From Chloroflexia bacterium (lineage in GTDB: Bacteria > Chloroflexota > Chloroflexia > Thermomicrobiales > CFX8): a DNA stretch of 36,115 bases. The position numbers were made by a program, and so were the translations under genes. Where the stretch lies: assembly GCA_030431755.1 (NCBI GenBank), contig JAUIIK010000043.1, forward strand, positions 1-36,115. The letters are read 5' to 3'. The notes beneath the pieces are model-generated. The model was not told the DNA's origin. It did not search any database and was given only the letters and a program-made list of their open reading frames with translations. Position 1 is the first letter of the stretch. The number at the start of each line of letters is the position of its first letter. Of this stretch, positions 24,250 to 32,667 are shown piece by piece.

Positions 24250-25629
24250 TTGAGGCCGGCTCTTGCGGGTTCGATACAGAAGACGGGCGTGGTTGCCATC
24301 ATCGTCGCGACCGCGCTGGTGCTCGCGCTTGACGCCATCGATGATCTCATCCTCTCGCGCTATCTCGCGACAACACCTGCGATCATCATTGAGGCGCTCC
24401 TTGCACTGGTCGGCATTGGCGCATTCACCTGGGGGATGTTCGCTGTCCTTGGGGCCGTTCAGCGCCAGCTCAGCCGCCAGAACGATGAGCTGCGCGCGCT
24501 GCACACGGCGGGACTGGCTGTCAACCTCGACCTCAAGCTCGACGTCGTGCTCCAACGGGTCGTCGATGAGGCCGCCAGACTCACCGGTGCGCGGTATGCG
24601 GCCGTGCAAACTATCGCCAGCCCGGACCACGCTGGAACATTTGTGACCACCGGGATCGATCCCGAAACGAGGCGCAGCATCGGTCACCCGCCAAAGGGGC
24701 GAGGCGTGCTCGGGTTGGCGCTCGACACCAATCAGGCCTTCCGGCTGGAAGATATCAGCACCCATCCGGCAAGCGTTGGCTTTCCGCCGGGGCATCCACC
24801 GATGCGGACGCTCCTCACGGCACCGATCAGCTCGGGCGAGGAGATTTACGGGCAACTCTATCTGGCTGAGAAGCACAGCGGCGAGGACTTCGACCGTGCA
24901 GACCAGGAAACGGTCGAGCGCTTCGCCGCACTGGCTGCCCTCGCGCTCAAGAACGCCCACCAGCTACAGCGCATCGAGGCGCTGGCGATCGTCGCGGAGC
25001 GCAATCGTGTCGCGCGGGAGATGCACGATGGCGTCGCCCAGATCTTCGGTTATGTCAGCACCAAGTCGCAGGCAGCATCCGAGCTGGTTCAAACCGGACA
25101 GCCCGACCGTGCCATAGAATACCTTGCAGAGATCCAGGGAGTGGCGGGCGAAGCGCTAGATGATGTCCGACACCAGATCGTTGCGCTCCGCATGGATGTC
25201 GCCGACGAGTGTCTCCCGGAGGCGATCAGACGGTACCTCGCCTACTGGAGCCGGCGCTCCGGAATCCGCTCGGAACTGTCCGCGGATGATGGAATCCCGA
25301 CACTGGCGCCTGAAACGAGACTCCAGATACTCAGAATCGTCCAGGAGGCGTTGACGAACATCGAAAAGCACGCGCAGGCAACACAGGCAACGGTGAGAAT
25401 CCAGGCCGCAGCTACCGGCATCCTGATCGATGTCGACGATGACGGCCTGGGTATCAGCGACATCCGCAACGGCATGCGCGAGGGGCCGCGCTTCGGCGTC
25501 GCGATCATGACCGAAAGAGCCAGAGCCATTTCCGGACAGCTCGACCTCCTCCCGTCGGAGCGGGGCGGCGTGCGCGTGCGCCTGCGGCTACCGTTGCCGG
25601 CGGAGATCGCCAAGGTCGATGCGCCGTGA
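24250..25629 (+). CDS. GAF-domain sensor histidine kinase (NarL-pair, HisKA_3 type)
   Basis: A 459-residue membrane-bound sensor kinase. Two hydrophobic helices lie at about 13-33 and 42-65, then a linker 'QRQLSRQNDEL', then a GAF domain (about 85-240) for small-molecule or redox sensing. The dimerisation/phosphotransfer motif 'ERNRVAREMHDGVAQ' has H259, and the ATPase domain has the N-box N370 ('EALTNIEKH') and G-box 'DDDGLGI'. The start is TTG at 24250 with GAGG upstream. Its stop overlaps the GTG of the response regulator (GTGA), so the pair is translationally coupled. The GAF ligand is not identifiable. Confidence 0.92.
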   Translation: MRPALAGSIQKTGVVAIIVATALVLALDAIDDLILSRYLATTPAIIIEALLALVGIGAFTWGMFAVLGAVQRQLSRQNDELRALHTAGLAVNLDLKLDVVLQRVVDEAARLTGARYAAVQTIASPDHAGTFVTTGIDPETRRSIGHPPKGRGVLGLALDTNQAFRLEDISTHPASVGFPPGHPPMRTLLTAPISSGEEIYGQLYLAEKHSGEDFDRADQETVERFAALAALALKNAHQLQRIEALAIVAERNRVAREMHDGVAQIFGYVSTKSQAASELVQTGQPDRAIEYLAEIQGVAGEALDDVRHQIVALRMDVADECLPEAIRRYLAYWSRRSGIRSELSADDGIPTLAPETRLQILRIVQEALTNIEKHAQATQATVRIQAAATGILIDVDDDGLGISDIRNGMREGPRFGVAIMTERARAISGQLDLLPSERGGVRVRLRLPLPAEIAKVDAP

Positions 25630-26291
25630 GGATCGTCATTGCCGACGACCACCCGCTCTTCCGCGATGGCATCCGCAGCTTGCTCGAAGCGCGTGGGCAC
25701 GAGGTCCTGGCCGAGGCCAATAACGGCCAGGAAGCGCTTGAGCTAACCCGCCGGCTGCAACCTGACCTCGTCCTGATGGACCTCGGCATGCCGGTTATCG
25801 ACGGGCTGACGGCAACACGCATCATCAGCTCTGAGATGCCCCAGATCAAGATCTTCGTTGTCACAGTCTCGGAGGAAGACGACGATCTCTACGACGCGAT
25901 CAAATCCGGCGCGGCCGGCTACGTCATCAAGAACGTGCGGTCGGAGCTGTTCTTCGAGCTCCTCGACGATGTCGCGCAGGGCAAGCAAGGCTTGCCACCG
26001 GCTCTGGCGGACAAGGTCCTGTCGGAGTACTCCGGCGACAACCCCGAGGCCCACGAACCACACCGCGAGCTAACCAAGCGCGAGCTCGATGTCCTGGCGC
26101 TCATGGTGGCCGGGTTGACGTCGACTCGCGAGCTTGCCGACCAGCTGGTCATCAGCGAGAACACGGTGAAATACCACCTGCGAAATATCCTCGACAAGCT
26201 ACACCTCCACAACCGCGCGGCCGTCGTGGCGCACGCCGTCCGCCACGGTCTTGTCCAATCCCGGCCGGTCGACGCCGACGACGAGAGTTGA
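25626..26291 (+). CDS. NarL/FixJ-family response regulator
   Basis: A 221-residue two-component regulator. The receiver domain has the acidic pair D7-D8, phosphoacceptor D52 in 'LVLMDLGMP', Thr in 'VVTVSEED' and Lys in 'GYVIKN'. The LuxR-type HTH is C-terminal ('LTKRELDVLALMVAGLTSTRELADQLVISENTV' region, about 148-210). It is the partner of the histidine kinase it overlaps by 4 bases. Target genes are not evident; the divergent FHA regulator/kinase pair and the flavoprotein upstream are candidates. It is followed by the 842-base repeat-rich interval. Confidence 0.94.
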   Translation: MRIVIADDHPLFRDGIRSLLEARGHEVLAEANNGQEALELTRRLQPDLVLMDLGMPVIDGLTATRIISSEMPQIKIFVVTVSEEDDDLYDAIKSGAAGYVIKNVRSELFFELLDDVAQGKQGLPPALADKVLSEYSGDNPEAHEPHRELTKRELDVLALMVAGLTSTRELADQLVISENTVKYHLRNILDKLHLHNRAAVVAHAVRHGLVQSRPVDADDES

Positions 26292-26419
26292 AGTCAGGGC
26301 GGCGATGGCCGGCTCGCGCTTGCGGCTGTTTCGTCTGGCTCTCCAGACCAAGTTGCACTGATGGTGGTGGACTTTCACGAACCGTAGTATTGTTTCATGG
26401 TGAAGGAGTCCGGTCGCGT

Positions 26420-26530
26420 GTAGGGGCGTGGACCCAGAGGGTGCCCCTCACGCCCGGTATCCACAGCCGGCGAACGTATGCGGATTCCGAGCGCTGGCGT
26501 GAGGGGCACCCTCTGGGTCCACGCCCCTAC
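26420..26530. repeat. Perfect 35-bp inverted repeat with 41-base loop
   Basis: The left arm (26420-26454) begins GTAGGGGCGTGGACCCAGAG and the right arm (26496-26530) is its exact reverse complement, ending CCACGCCCCTAC. The loop is 26455-26495. Transcribed, it would give a very stable hairpin. Its GTAGGGG/CCCCTAC ends match those of the shorter hairpin repeats elsewhere in the window. It lies 129 bases after the response regulator stop. The same peptide appears in short frames on both strands purely because of the palindrome, so no protein is indicated. Confidence 0.9.
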
Positions 26531-26570
26531 CAACGCCAGTGGTTTTCTGCCATCGATCCCCTGAATCGGT

Positions 26571-27080
26571 GTAAGGGTGGAGTTCATCTCCACCCTTCAT
26601 GCACCAAGTGAGGCGGTGGTGATCGACGGAACCATCAAACGCCATCTACAAACAGGTACAGAATCGCTTTGGGGAAACCATCTACCCACGCATTATGGAG
26701 ACGTGCCGCTGTCGTGCCCGTCCGAACTGCGCCGAGTCAAGCCGTTCCTTCGGCGGGTTTCCGCAATCGTTCGGCACGCTGCTCCACGCAGCGGACTCAA
26801 CAGCAACAACCGTGGCGTCCCGACGCAGGAAGGATCTCGCAACGAGCGTGCCACCTGTCGGCGAGACAACGTGCTGGCAACAATGCCGTAGCGCCGGCGT
26901 ACAACGGCCTCGGAGCGAGAGCGTGGCGTTCGAAGATCCCGCGTGCCTCGGGATGCCAACGGCGGTGCAGGATGTTCCGAACGAACGCTGGCCGGTGTAG
27001 TACTACGGAGCATCCGGGCTCAATGCGCTGCCTCTGGCGCTTATCGCGATGCATGAAAGGTGAGACACACTCCACCCTAC
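26571..27080. repeat. MITE-like element, copy B, with about 34-bp terminal inverted repeats
   Basis: A 510-base non-coding element. The left end (26571-26605) contains a perfect 10-bp hairpin (26573-26582 with 26588-26597, loop TTCAT) followed by TTCATGCACC. The right end, read from 27080 down to 27048, gives the same order, GTAGGGTGGAGT..TCTCACC..TTCATGCATC. From 26768 to 27055 it aligns with copy A (14078-14367), including the 146-bp module bounded by TGGCGTCCCGA (26813-26823) and TCGGGATGCCA (26948-26958). Copy B carries an extra segment of about 150 bases near its left end. No transposase is encoded; the interval 26292-27133 has no supportable gene. Confidence 0.78.
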
Positions 27081-27133
27081 GATGTCGGGTGCGATCTCGA
27101 CATGAGCGGCGACTCATTGTCGTGCAGCCGGCC

Positions 27134-27853
27134 CTAGCTCCCGCAGCTCAGGCTGAGTGAGTGGGCGGCGTCATAGAGGAGCCCGCCGACCGCGCCGGCG
27201 GTCGCTTCGGTCATGATCCGGTCGATGTCGTCGGCGATGGTATCCGCGCGCGGGTTACCGGTGCGGTACTCGGCGCGGAGGAAGCCGGCATGATCGGTGA
27301 GAAACACTCCTGGGTCATGGACCATCGCGCCATCGGCTGACTTCGCCAGGTAGACCTCGAAACCCGACGCGACGACAGCCCGGACAGCGGCCTCGCTGCC
27401 AGACACCACCGACCAGCGCTCGGCATCGATATCATGGTCAGCCGCGAACCGCGCGAGCAGCGCCGGGTCTTCGACCGGGTCGGCGACAATCGACACGACG
27501 CGCACGCCAGGCGCTTCCCCGCCGGCTTCGTCTGGCGACGCCTCAGCAGCGCGCGCGGCGGCAGTGCGCATCGCATCGAGCGTGGCCTCGCAGCTCTCGC
27601 GACAATCGAGCGAGACGACGCCAAACACAACGATGTCGCCGTGGAGATCAGCGCTGGTCAGCGTCTCGCCACGTTGATCAAGCAAGGCGAAGCCTGGGCT
27701 GACGCGAATGCGCGGCAGGATCGACACTGTGCTCAGGAGCGGCAGCAAGACGACGAACAACGCGATCAGCGGCGGCACGACATACATCAGTATGATCCGC
27801 AGCCACCGCCGATTCGATGTGCCTGTATTCTGTTCCGTTGCGTCGGTTGCCAT
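27134..27853 (-). CDS. SCO1/SenC-type copper chaperone for cytochrome oxidase
   Basis: A 239-residue membrane-anchored thioredoxin-fold protein. An N-terminal helix (about 18-46) anchors it. The copper-binding pair is C84-R-E-S-C88, the Cx3C of SCO proteins, and the conserved downstream His is present in 'FLTDHAG'. It acts on the outer face of the membrane to deliver copper to the CuA site of subunit II. It is last in the oxidase operon, starting 5 bases after the cytochrome c stop. There is an insertion of acidic/Ala residues after the Cys motif ('AEASPDEAGGEAPG'), and the C-terminus extends beyond the usual fold. Confidence 0.85.
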   Translation of the reverse strand: MATDATEQNTGTSNRRWLRIILMYVVPPLIALFVVLLPLLSTVSILPRIRVSPGFALLDQRGETLTSADLHGDIVVFGVVSLDCRESCEATLDAMRTAAARAAEASPDEAGGEAPGVRVVSIVADPVEDPALLARFAADHDIDAERWSVVSGSEAAVRAVVASGFEVYLAKSADGAMVHDPGVFLTDHAGFLRAEYRTGNPRADTIADDIDRIMTEATAGAVGGLLYDAAHSLSLSCGS

Positions 27854-27858
27854 AGCAC

Positions 27859-28308
27859 CTATTCGAGCGACTGCATGAAGGCGATCAAGCTCGCGATGTC
27901 GTCATCGTTGAGTTCAAAGACCGGCATGATCGGCTGGAAGCCGTCGTGGACCTTCGCGGCCGGCTGACGGATGGATTCGGTAATGTACTCCTCGTCTGCG
28001 ACGACGGTCGATCCATCGGCGAGCGCTATCTCGCTACCTATCAGCCCCTGCCAGGTCGGTCCGATACTATCCGACCCATCAGTAGTATGGCACGCCGCAC
28101 ACTGAGCGTCATAGATACTCTGACCTGCTGCGGCGGCGCCACTGGAGTCGCCGCCTTCACCCGCTTCGTCACCGCCGCCCGCGGCCGCACCCGGCGTATT
28201 GGTCGGCACGGCACGCGGCTCGTTGTTGGTTGGGATGACTGCCGTGTAGCCGAAGATCAGCACGACGGCGAAGATCCCCAGCAGCACAAAGAGCGTTGTT
28301 CTCGACAT
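27859..28308 (-). CDS. Membrane-anchored class I cytochrome c
   Basis: A 149-residue protein with an uncleaved-looking N-terminal membrane helix (about 5-24), a low-complexity Gly/Ala/Glu linker (38-62) and one c-type heme domain. The heme is attached through C70-A-A-C73-H74, and the axial Met is M128 in 'PIMPVF'. It would carry electrons to the CuA site of the adjacent oxidase; in caa3 oxidases the same module is fused to subunit II, but here it is separate. It starts 4 bases after GGAGG, which itself directly follows the TAA of subunit I (TAAGGAGG). Confidence 0.92.
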   Translation of the reverse strand: MSRTTLFVLLGIFAVVLIFGYTAVIPTNNEPRAVPTNTPGAAAGGGDEAGEGGDSSGAAAAGQSIYDAQCAACHTTDGSDSIGPTWQGLIGSEIALADGSTVVADEEYITESIRQPAAKVHDGFQPIMPVFELNDDDIASLIAFMQSLE

Positions 28309-28317
28309 CTCGCCTCC

Positions 28318-30000
28318 TTACCAGACCTTCACACCGGGCGACTCGAACGTGGCCGGCAGATAGCTGATGAGCGTCGGCAGGTAGGCGAAGATAATCAACA
28401 CCACAGCAATCACCGTGAGCTGGCCGATGCGGTCGAAGAACGCCCAGCTCTCCTTCGGCCCGTGGACCGGCTCATCGCCAACGGGGATCTCGGTTATCTC
28501 GGTCGGCTCCTTGGAAAGGAACAGTGTTCCGACGATGACGAGGAAGAAGAGCGCGCCACTGACAGCCATCGTCACGCCGCCAATCGCCGTCAGCCAGTTC
28601 GACAGCTCCCAGCCCGGCAGCTCATACGCGGCCTCGCCGATGGCCGTCCTGCGGGGCATCGCTTCGAGTCCGCCCGAGATCTGACCGCGTGAGAAGGTGA
28701 GGACACCAAGCGCCCAGAGCCAGCCCTGCGCCAGCGCCAGCTTCGGCTGGAAGAGCTTCTTGCCGCTCATGAAGGGCACGAACCAGTAGCTCACGCCCAT
28801 GATCGTCAGGGCCACGGCTGTGCCCACCGTGAGGTGGAAGTGTCCCGGAATGAAGGCGGTGTTGTGGACGACGAGATTGACGGTCATGCTGGCGTTGATC
28901 AGCCCGGTCGCGCCGCCGAGAGTAAAGACCAGCATCGCCAGCAACTGAGCGCTGACCGACGGATTTCCCCACGGCAACGCGAAGATCCAGCCGAACAACC
29001 CCTTGCCGCCCCGTGCGCGGCCGCCGGACTCCAGCGCCGCCATGATCGAGAAGGCGGTGATCAGACTCGGGAAGAAGATGACGAAGGTCAAGACAAGATG
29101 GATGCTCTTCATTGTTGCCGAGATGCCCGGGTCGGTGTACTGGTGGTGCAGACCGGTCGGGATCGAGAAGAGCAGGAAGAGCACGAACGTCATGCGGGTC
29201 AAGCCGTCGCTGAAGAGGCGCGCCCCGACCTGCTTCGGCATGCACATGTACCAGGAGATATAGGCCGGCAACAGCCAGAAGTAGACGATGGCATGGCCGG
29301 TGAACCAGAAGAAGATGCGGTTGAGCTGCGGGTCGGTGTTGTCCCAGATGCCGAGCGACCAGGGCAGGACGAAGAAGACGACCTCGACGGCGATCCCAAT
29401 CGACGCCAGACCCCACATAATGTAGGTCGTCAGGGTCGTAAAGGCGACAAGCGGGATCCGTTCGTCGGGATTGTCCGCCCGCCATTGCCGGTAGGTCCAG
29501 ATGATGTTCGCCAGCGTGAGCCAGGTCGATACGACCAAGAAGACAGCTGCCAGATAAAAGAGCGGGTTGGCTTCCATTGGCGTGTAGAACGTGAAAAGCA
29601 CCGTCGCCTGGTTCATCAGCAGGATGATCGCGCCGAGCACCAGGCCGGCCAACATCGTCCAGAAGCTCCCCTGCAACAGCATCGTGCTCGCCATCGGACG
29701 TCCGAAGCCCCGGATCGTCAGCAACGAACAGAGGCTGTTGGCGAAGGAGAAGGTAAAGACGAGTGCCAGGGTAACGCCGTGGATCGACAGGCCCTGGTAG
29801 TAGCTCTCGAGCCCGGCGAAGGATTCCATCGAGACGCCGACACGTTCGAGCGCCTGGCCCAGCCCCATCCAGCCGCCGACGGCGAGGGCGACGAAGACGA
29901 GGTAGAGCTGATAGCGGATCGGCCACATCTGTTCTGCGACGAAGACACCGTCCTGCGCGCCCTCAAACGTGGTTTCCTGCGTTGCGGCAATGCTGCTCAT
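28318..30000 (-). CDS. B-type (ba3-like) heme-copper oxidase subunit I
   Basis: A 560-residue catalytic subunit with about 13 membrane helices that reduces O2 to water and pumps protons. Metal ligands are readable: low-spin heme His H74 and H389, high-spin heme H387 ('GHFHLTVG'), and CuB ligands H236, H285 and H286, with the cross-linking Y240 in 'GHAIVYFWLLP'. The spacings equal those of Thermus ba3 oxidase (H233/Y237, H282, H283, H384, H386) shifted by 3, placing it in the B family. I used ATG 30000, whose ATGA overlaps the stop of subunit II. It is the core of a six-gene operon. Confidence 0.95.
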   Translation of the reverse strand: MSSIAATQETTFEGAQDGVFVAEQMWPIRYQLYLVFVALAVGGWMGLGQALERVGVSMESFAGLESYYQGLSIHGVTLALVFTFSFANSLCSLLTIRGFGRPMASTMLLQGSFWTMLAGLVLGAIILLMNQATVLFTFYTPMEANPLFYLAAVFLVVSTWLTLANIIWTYRQWRADNPDERIPLVAFTTLTTYIMWGLASIGIAVEVVFFVLPWSLGIWDNTDPQLNRIFFWFTGHAIVYFWLLPAYISWYMCMPKQVGARLFSDGLTRMTFVLFLLFSIPTGLHHQYTDPGISATMKSIHLVLTFVIFFPSLITAFSIMAALESGGRARGGKGLFGWIFALPWGNPSVSAQLLAMLVFTLGGATGLINASMTVNLVVHNTAFIPGHFHLTVGTAVALTIMGVSYWFVPFMSGKKLFQPKLALAQGWLWALGVLTFSRGQISGGLEAMPRRTAIGEAAYELPGWELSNWLTAIGGVTMAVSGALFFLVIVGTLFLSKEPTEITEIPVGDEPVHGPKESWAFFDRIGQLTVIAVVLIIFAYLPTLISYLPATFESPGVKVW

Positions 30001-30464
30001 TCGACGATCACCCGGCCCCACATATTGTGATGTCCAATCCCGCAATACTCGTGACAAATCAGCAGGTACTCGCCCGGCTCATCGAAGTCCTGGGTGACCT
30101 CGGTGATCTGGCCGGGAATGATCATGGCGTTGACTTGCGTGTTTTCGATGAAGAACCCGTGGATGACGTCGGTCGAGGCGACCCGGAAGGTCACCTCCGA
30201 GCCGGCCGGTACCCGGATCTCGTTCGGCGAGAATGACCAGATCTGGGCGACGATGACGGCTTCGTATTTGCCAGCCGAGATCTCGCGCACACCTGGTTGG
30301 TCGAAGGGCGCGGTTGTGCGCACCTCCTCCGGCGCGATGCGGCCCGCCGGCTCCGGCACCATCACGCCGGCCCCGGCCACCGAGATGAGGATCGCCGTCA
30401 ACCCCGAGAGCAGCATGACGACGCCGAGAATCAGAAACACTTTCTCGTAATAGTCGATTTTCAT
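29997..30464 (-). CDS. B-type oxidase subunit II with CuA centre
   Basis: A 155-residue subunit with one N-terminal membrane helix (about 9-34) and an outside cupredoxin domain. The CuA ligands are H102, C137, C141, H145 and M148 ('CHEYCGIGHHNM'). The H102-C137 gap of 35 and the C-x3-C-x3-H-x2-M pattern match Thermus ba3 subunit II. It accepts electrons from cytochrome c. The start is ATG at 30464 with GAGG 7 bases upstream, and its stop overlaps the start of subunit I by 4 bases. The short single-helix form is typical of B-type oxidases. Confidence 0.95.
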   Translation of the reverse strand: MKIDYYEKVFLILGVVMLLSGLTAILISVAGAGVMVPEPAGRIAPEEVRTTAPFDQPGVREISAGKYEAVIVAQIWSFSPNEIRVPAGSEVTFRVASTDVIHGFFIENTQVNAMIIPGQITEVTQDFDEPGEYLLICHEYCGIGHHNMWGRVIVE

Positions 30465-30467
30465 GGG

Positions 30468-30650
30468 CTAACCTCGCGAGAGCAGGGTCAGGTAGATCGT
30501 GCCCCACAGGCCCACGATCACCACGAGATATGCCATCAGCAGAATAAACGTGCCCCTGGTCGAGTGATCCTCCGCGCCCTCCTCCTGCTCAACGGTGGGA
30601 GGCTCGTGCTGGACCTCGTCATCATGGAGCTGTTCATGCGTGTTGCTCAC
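30468..30650 (-). CDS. Oxidase subunit IIa-like single-helix protein
   Basis: A 60-residue protein: a hydrophilic acidic N-terminus of about 31 residues, then one membrane helix ('TFILLMAYLVVIVGLWGTIYLTLL') ending 'SRG'. The helix and the terminal small-Arg-Gly motif resemble subunit IIa of ba3 oxidase, which supplies the missing second helix of subunit II. It lies 3 bases before the subunit II start and fits the operon. Confidence 0.8.
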   Translation of the reverse strand: MSNTHEQLHDDEVQHEPPTVEQEEGAEDHSTRGTFILLMAYLVVIVGLWGTIYLTLLSRG

Positions 30651-30678
30651 GCAGCATCCCCTTCCCCATCATCCGGTG

Positions 30679-30882
30679 TCATGGCAGGTCATCGAGTTGG
30701 TTCACGAAGCGGTAGGCGATATAGAGCAGGCCGAGCACACCGGCCAGCACGACGACGGCAAGCGCAACGCGCCCGGCGCTTGCGTCACCGTGCAGGAGGA
30801 GATTCAGCGTGCTCCAGATGAATATTGCCCCCAGTCCCGCTGGCATCAACGTGCCGAGCAGCACGGCAACAAGTCGTAGCAA
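30679..30882 (-). CDS. Small two-helix membrane protein, first gene of the oxidase operon
   Basis: A 67-residue protein with two hydrophobic helices (about 3-29 and 38-59) and a short acidic tail. The start is TTG at 30882 with GGTGGAG 7 bases upstream. Position at the head of the oxidase operon, 28 bases before the subunit IIa-like gene, suggests an accessory or assembly role; no family is recognised. Confidence 0.65.
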   Translation of the reverse strand: MLRLVAVLLGTLMPAGLGAIFIWSTLNLLLHGDASAGRVALAVVVLAGVLGLLYIAYRFVNQLDDLP

Positions 30883-31112
30883 TCGAGTGCTCCACCCTGG
30901 CCGGTCCCCGGCGCCTACCCAGCAATCGGGCAGGTGCCCTCCACCGCCACCGCTTCCACGGACGTCGCCATTTCCCCCTGGCGCGCGTCTCCTAACAACC
31001 TAGCCGCTGGCCCACACTGTTCGCCCCGTTCGAAAGGGTGGGATTGGCGCAGCCGTGATTCGCTACAATGTCCGCGCCGTTCGTGGGATCGATAGATTGG
31101 GTGGCAAACCTC

Positions 31113-32666
31113 ATGGAGCACTACGACGCTATCGTCATTGGCGCAGGGCACAACGGCCTGATTGCCGCGGCATATCTCGCGCAGGCCGGAAAGCGCGTGG
31201 CGGTTCTCGAACGCCGCGAGATCATCGGCGGCGCGACGGTCACCGAAGAGCACTTCCCCGGCTACCACCTGTCGACCTGCTCCTACGTCTGCAGCCTGCT
31301 CCTGCCAGAGGTCGTGCGCGAGCTTGACCTGCCGAGCTATGGCTACGATGTCCGGCCATTTGACCCGCAGATCTTCGCGCCGCAGCCCGACGGCCAGTAC
31401 TTCATGAGCTTCCTCGACGCCGGCAAGACCCGTGAGCAGCTGCTCAAGTTCTCGCGCCACGATGCTGACGCCTGGGACGCCTACTGGGACCACTGGGAGC
31501 GCATCATCACATCCGCCTGGCCGCTGATCATGGGGCCGCCACCATCACTGAGCGACCTGGAGCGCGCCTTCGACCGCCCCGGCGGGCAGGAAGATCTGCG
31601 ACTACTGCTCTTCGGCAGCGTCGCCGACATTCTCGACCGCTATTTCGAGAGCAACGCGATCAAGGGCGCCCTATCGACCGGCGGAGTGATCGGCAGCAAT
31701 CTCGGCCCGCGCTCGCCCGGTTCGGCTTATGTCAAATTCCATCACCTGCTCGGCAAGCTCAATGGACACCGCGGCGCGTGGGGCTATGTGCGCGGCGGCA
31801 TGGGCGCAATCGCCAACGCCATCGCCGGCGCCGGTCGGGACGCCGGGGTCGAGATCCTGACCGACGCCGAGGTAACGGAGATCGAGACAGCCAGCGGCGG
31901 CGCGACCGGTGTCCGCCTGGCTGACGGGCGGCGCATACAGGCCGACGCAGTCATCTCGACAGCAGACCCGCAGCGCACCTTCCTGCAGATGCTCGATAGC
32001 CGGCAGCTGCCGGGCGACTTCGTCGCATCAATCGAGCGCATGAAGCGCAAAGGGTCGGTCGTCAAGGTGCTGCTCGGCCTCAGCGAGCTGCCGGACTTCA
32101 CCGCGCTACCGGGCACAGAAGTCGGGCCGCAGCACACCGGCGGCATCATGATCTGCCCGTCCATCGACTACGTGCAACGCGCCTGGATGGACGCCGAGGC
32201 CGGACAGCCGTCGGCCCGGCCATTCATGGACTGCTACATCCAGTCAGCGACCGAAGACGGTCTGGCGCCGGAGGGCAAGCACACCCTTTCGATGTTCGTC
32301 CAGTACGCGCCTTACGATCTCGCGGACGGCGACTGGGATAGCAGGCGGAACGAGATCGGCGACATCATCATCGACACGTTTGCTGAGTACGCGCCGAACC
32401 TGCCGAACGCGATCGAGCACATCGCCGTCCTCGGCCCGCCGGACATCGAAGCGACGGTCGGGATAACCGGCGGCAACATCTTCCACGGTGAGATCACGCC
32501 GGACCAGATGTTCAACTACCGTCCAGCAACGGGACAGACAGGCTACCGGACGCCCGTGGGGCGGCTCTATCTCGGCGGCTCGGGTGTCTGGCCCGGTGGC
32601 GCGGTCTTCGGCGCGCCGGGGCGCAACTGCGCCCGCGAGGTGCTGGCGCAGCTCGACCCCGCCTAG
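31113..32666 (+). CDS. PYROXD2/phytoene-desaturase-like FAD oxidoreductase
   Basis: A 517-residue flavoprotein. The N-terminal dinucleotide fold has 'AIVIGAGHNGLIAAAYLAQAG' and 'VLERREIIGGATVTEE'; the C-terminal FAD segment is 'LYLGGSGVWPGGAVFGAPGRN'. The 'GYHLSTCSYVCSLL' stretch and overall length fit the PYROXD2 branch, whose reaction is not established, rather than carotenoid desaturases, and no carotenoid genes are nearby. I prefer ATG 31113 (GGGTGG 8 bases upstream) to ATG 31068, which lies in a TACAAT -10-like box. Its stop is one base from the end of the convergent DUF2254 gene. Confidence 0.87.
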   Translation: MEHYDAIVIGAGHNGLIAAAYLAQAGKRVAVLERREIIGGATVTEEHFPGYHLSTCSYVCSLLLPEVVRELDLPSYGYDVRPFDPQIFAPQPDGQYFMSFLDAGKTREQLLKFSRHDADAWDAYWDHWERIITSAWPLIMGPPPSLSDLERAFDRPGGQEDLRLLLFGSVADILDRYFESNAIKGALSTGGVIGSNLGPRSPGSAYVKFHHLLGKLNGHRGAWGYVRGGMGAIANAIAGAGRDAGVEILTDAEVTEIETASGGATGVRLADGRRIQADAVISTADPQRTFLQMLDSRQLPGDFVASIERMKRKGSVVKVLLGLSELPDFTALPGTEVGPQHTGGIMICPSIDYVQRAWMDAEAGQPSARPFMDCYIQSATEDGLAPEGKHTLSMFVQYAPYDLADGDWDSRRNEIGDIIIDTFAEYAPNLPNAIEHIAVLGPPDIEATVGITGGNIFHGEITPDQMFNYRPATGQTGYRTPVGRLYLGGSGVWPGGAVFGAPGRNCAREVLAQLDPA

Positions 32667-32667
32667 C

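Noticed and set aside
23434-24960. 508-codon minus-strand open frame across the reductase and histidine kinase genes
   Set aside because: It is antisense to two well-defined genes, and its composition and lack of motifs mark it as a shadow.
26288-27160. Several short open frames in the repeat region, some giving the same peptide on both strands
   Set aside because: The shared peptide is a by-product of the perfect palindrome, and frames are not conserved between repeat copies A and B.
28622-29926. 434-codon frame within oxidase subunit I
   Set aside because: Out of frame with the oxidase on the same strand, His/Arg/Leu-rich and without motifs.
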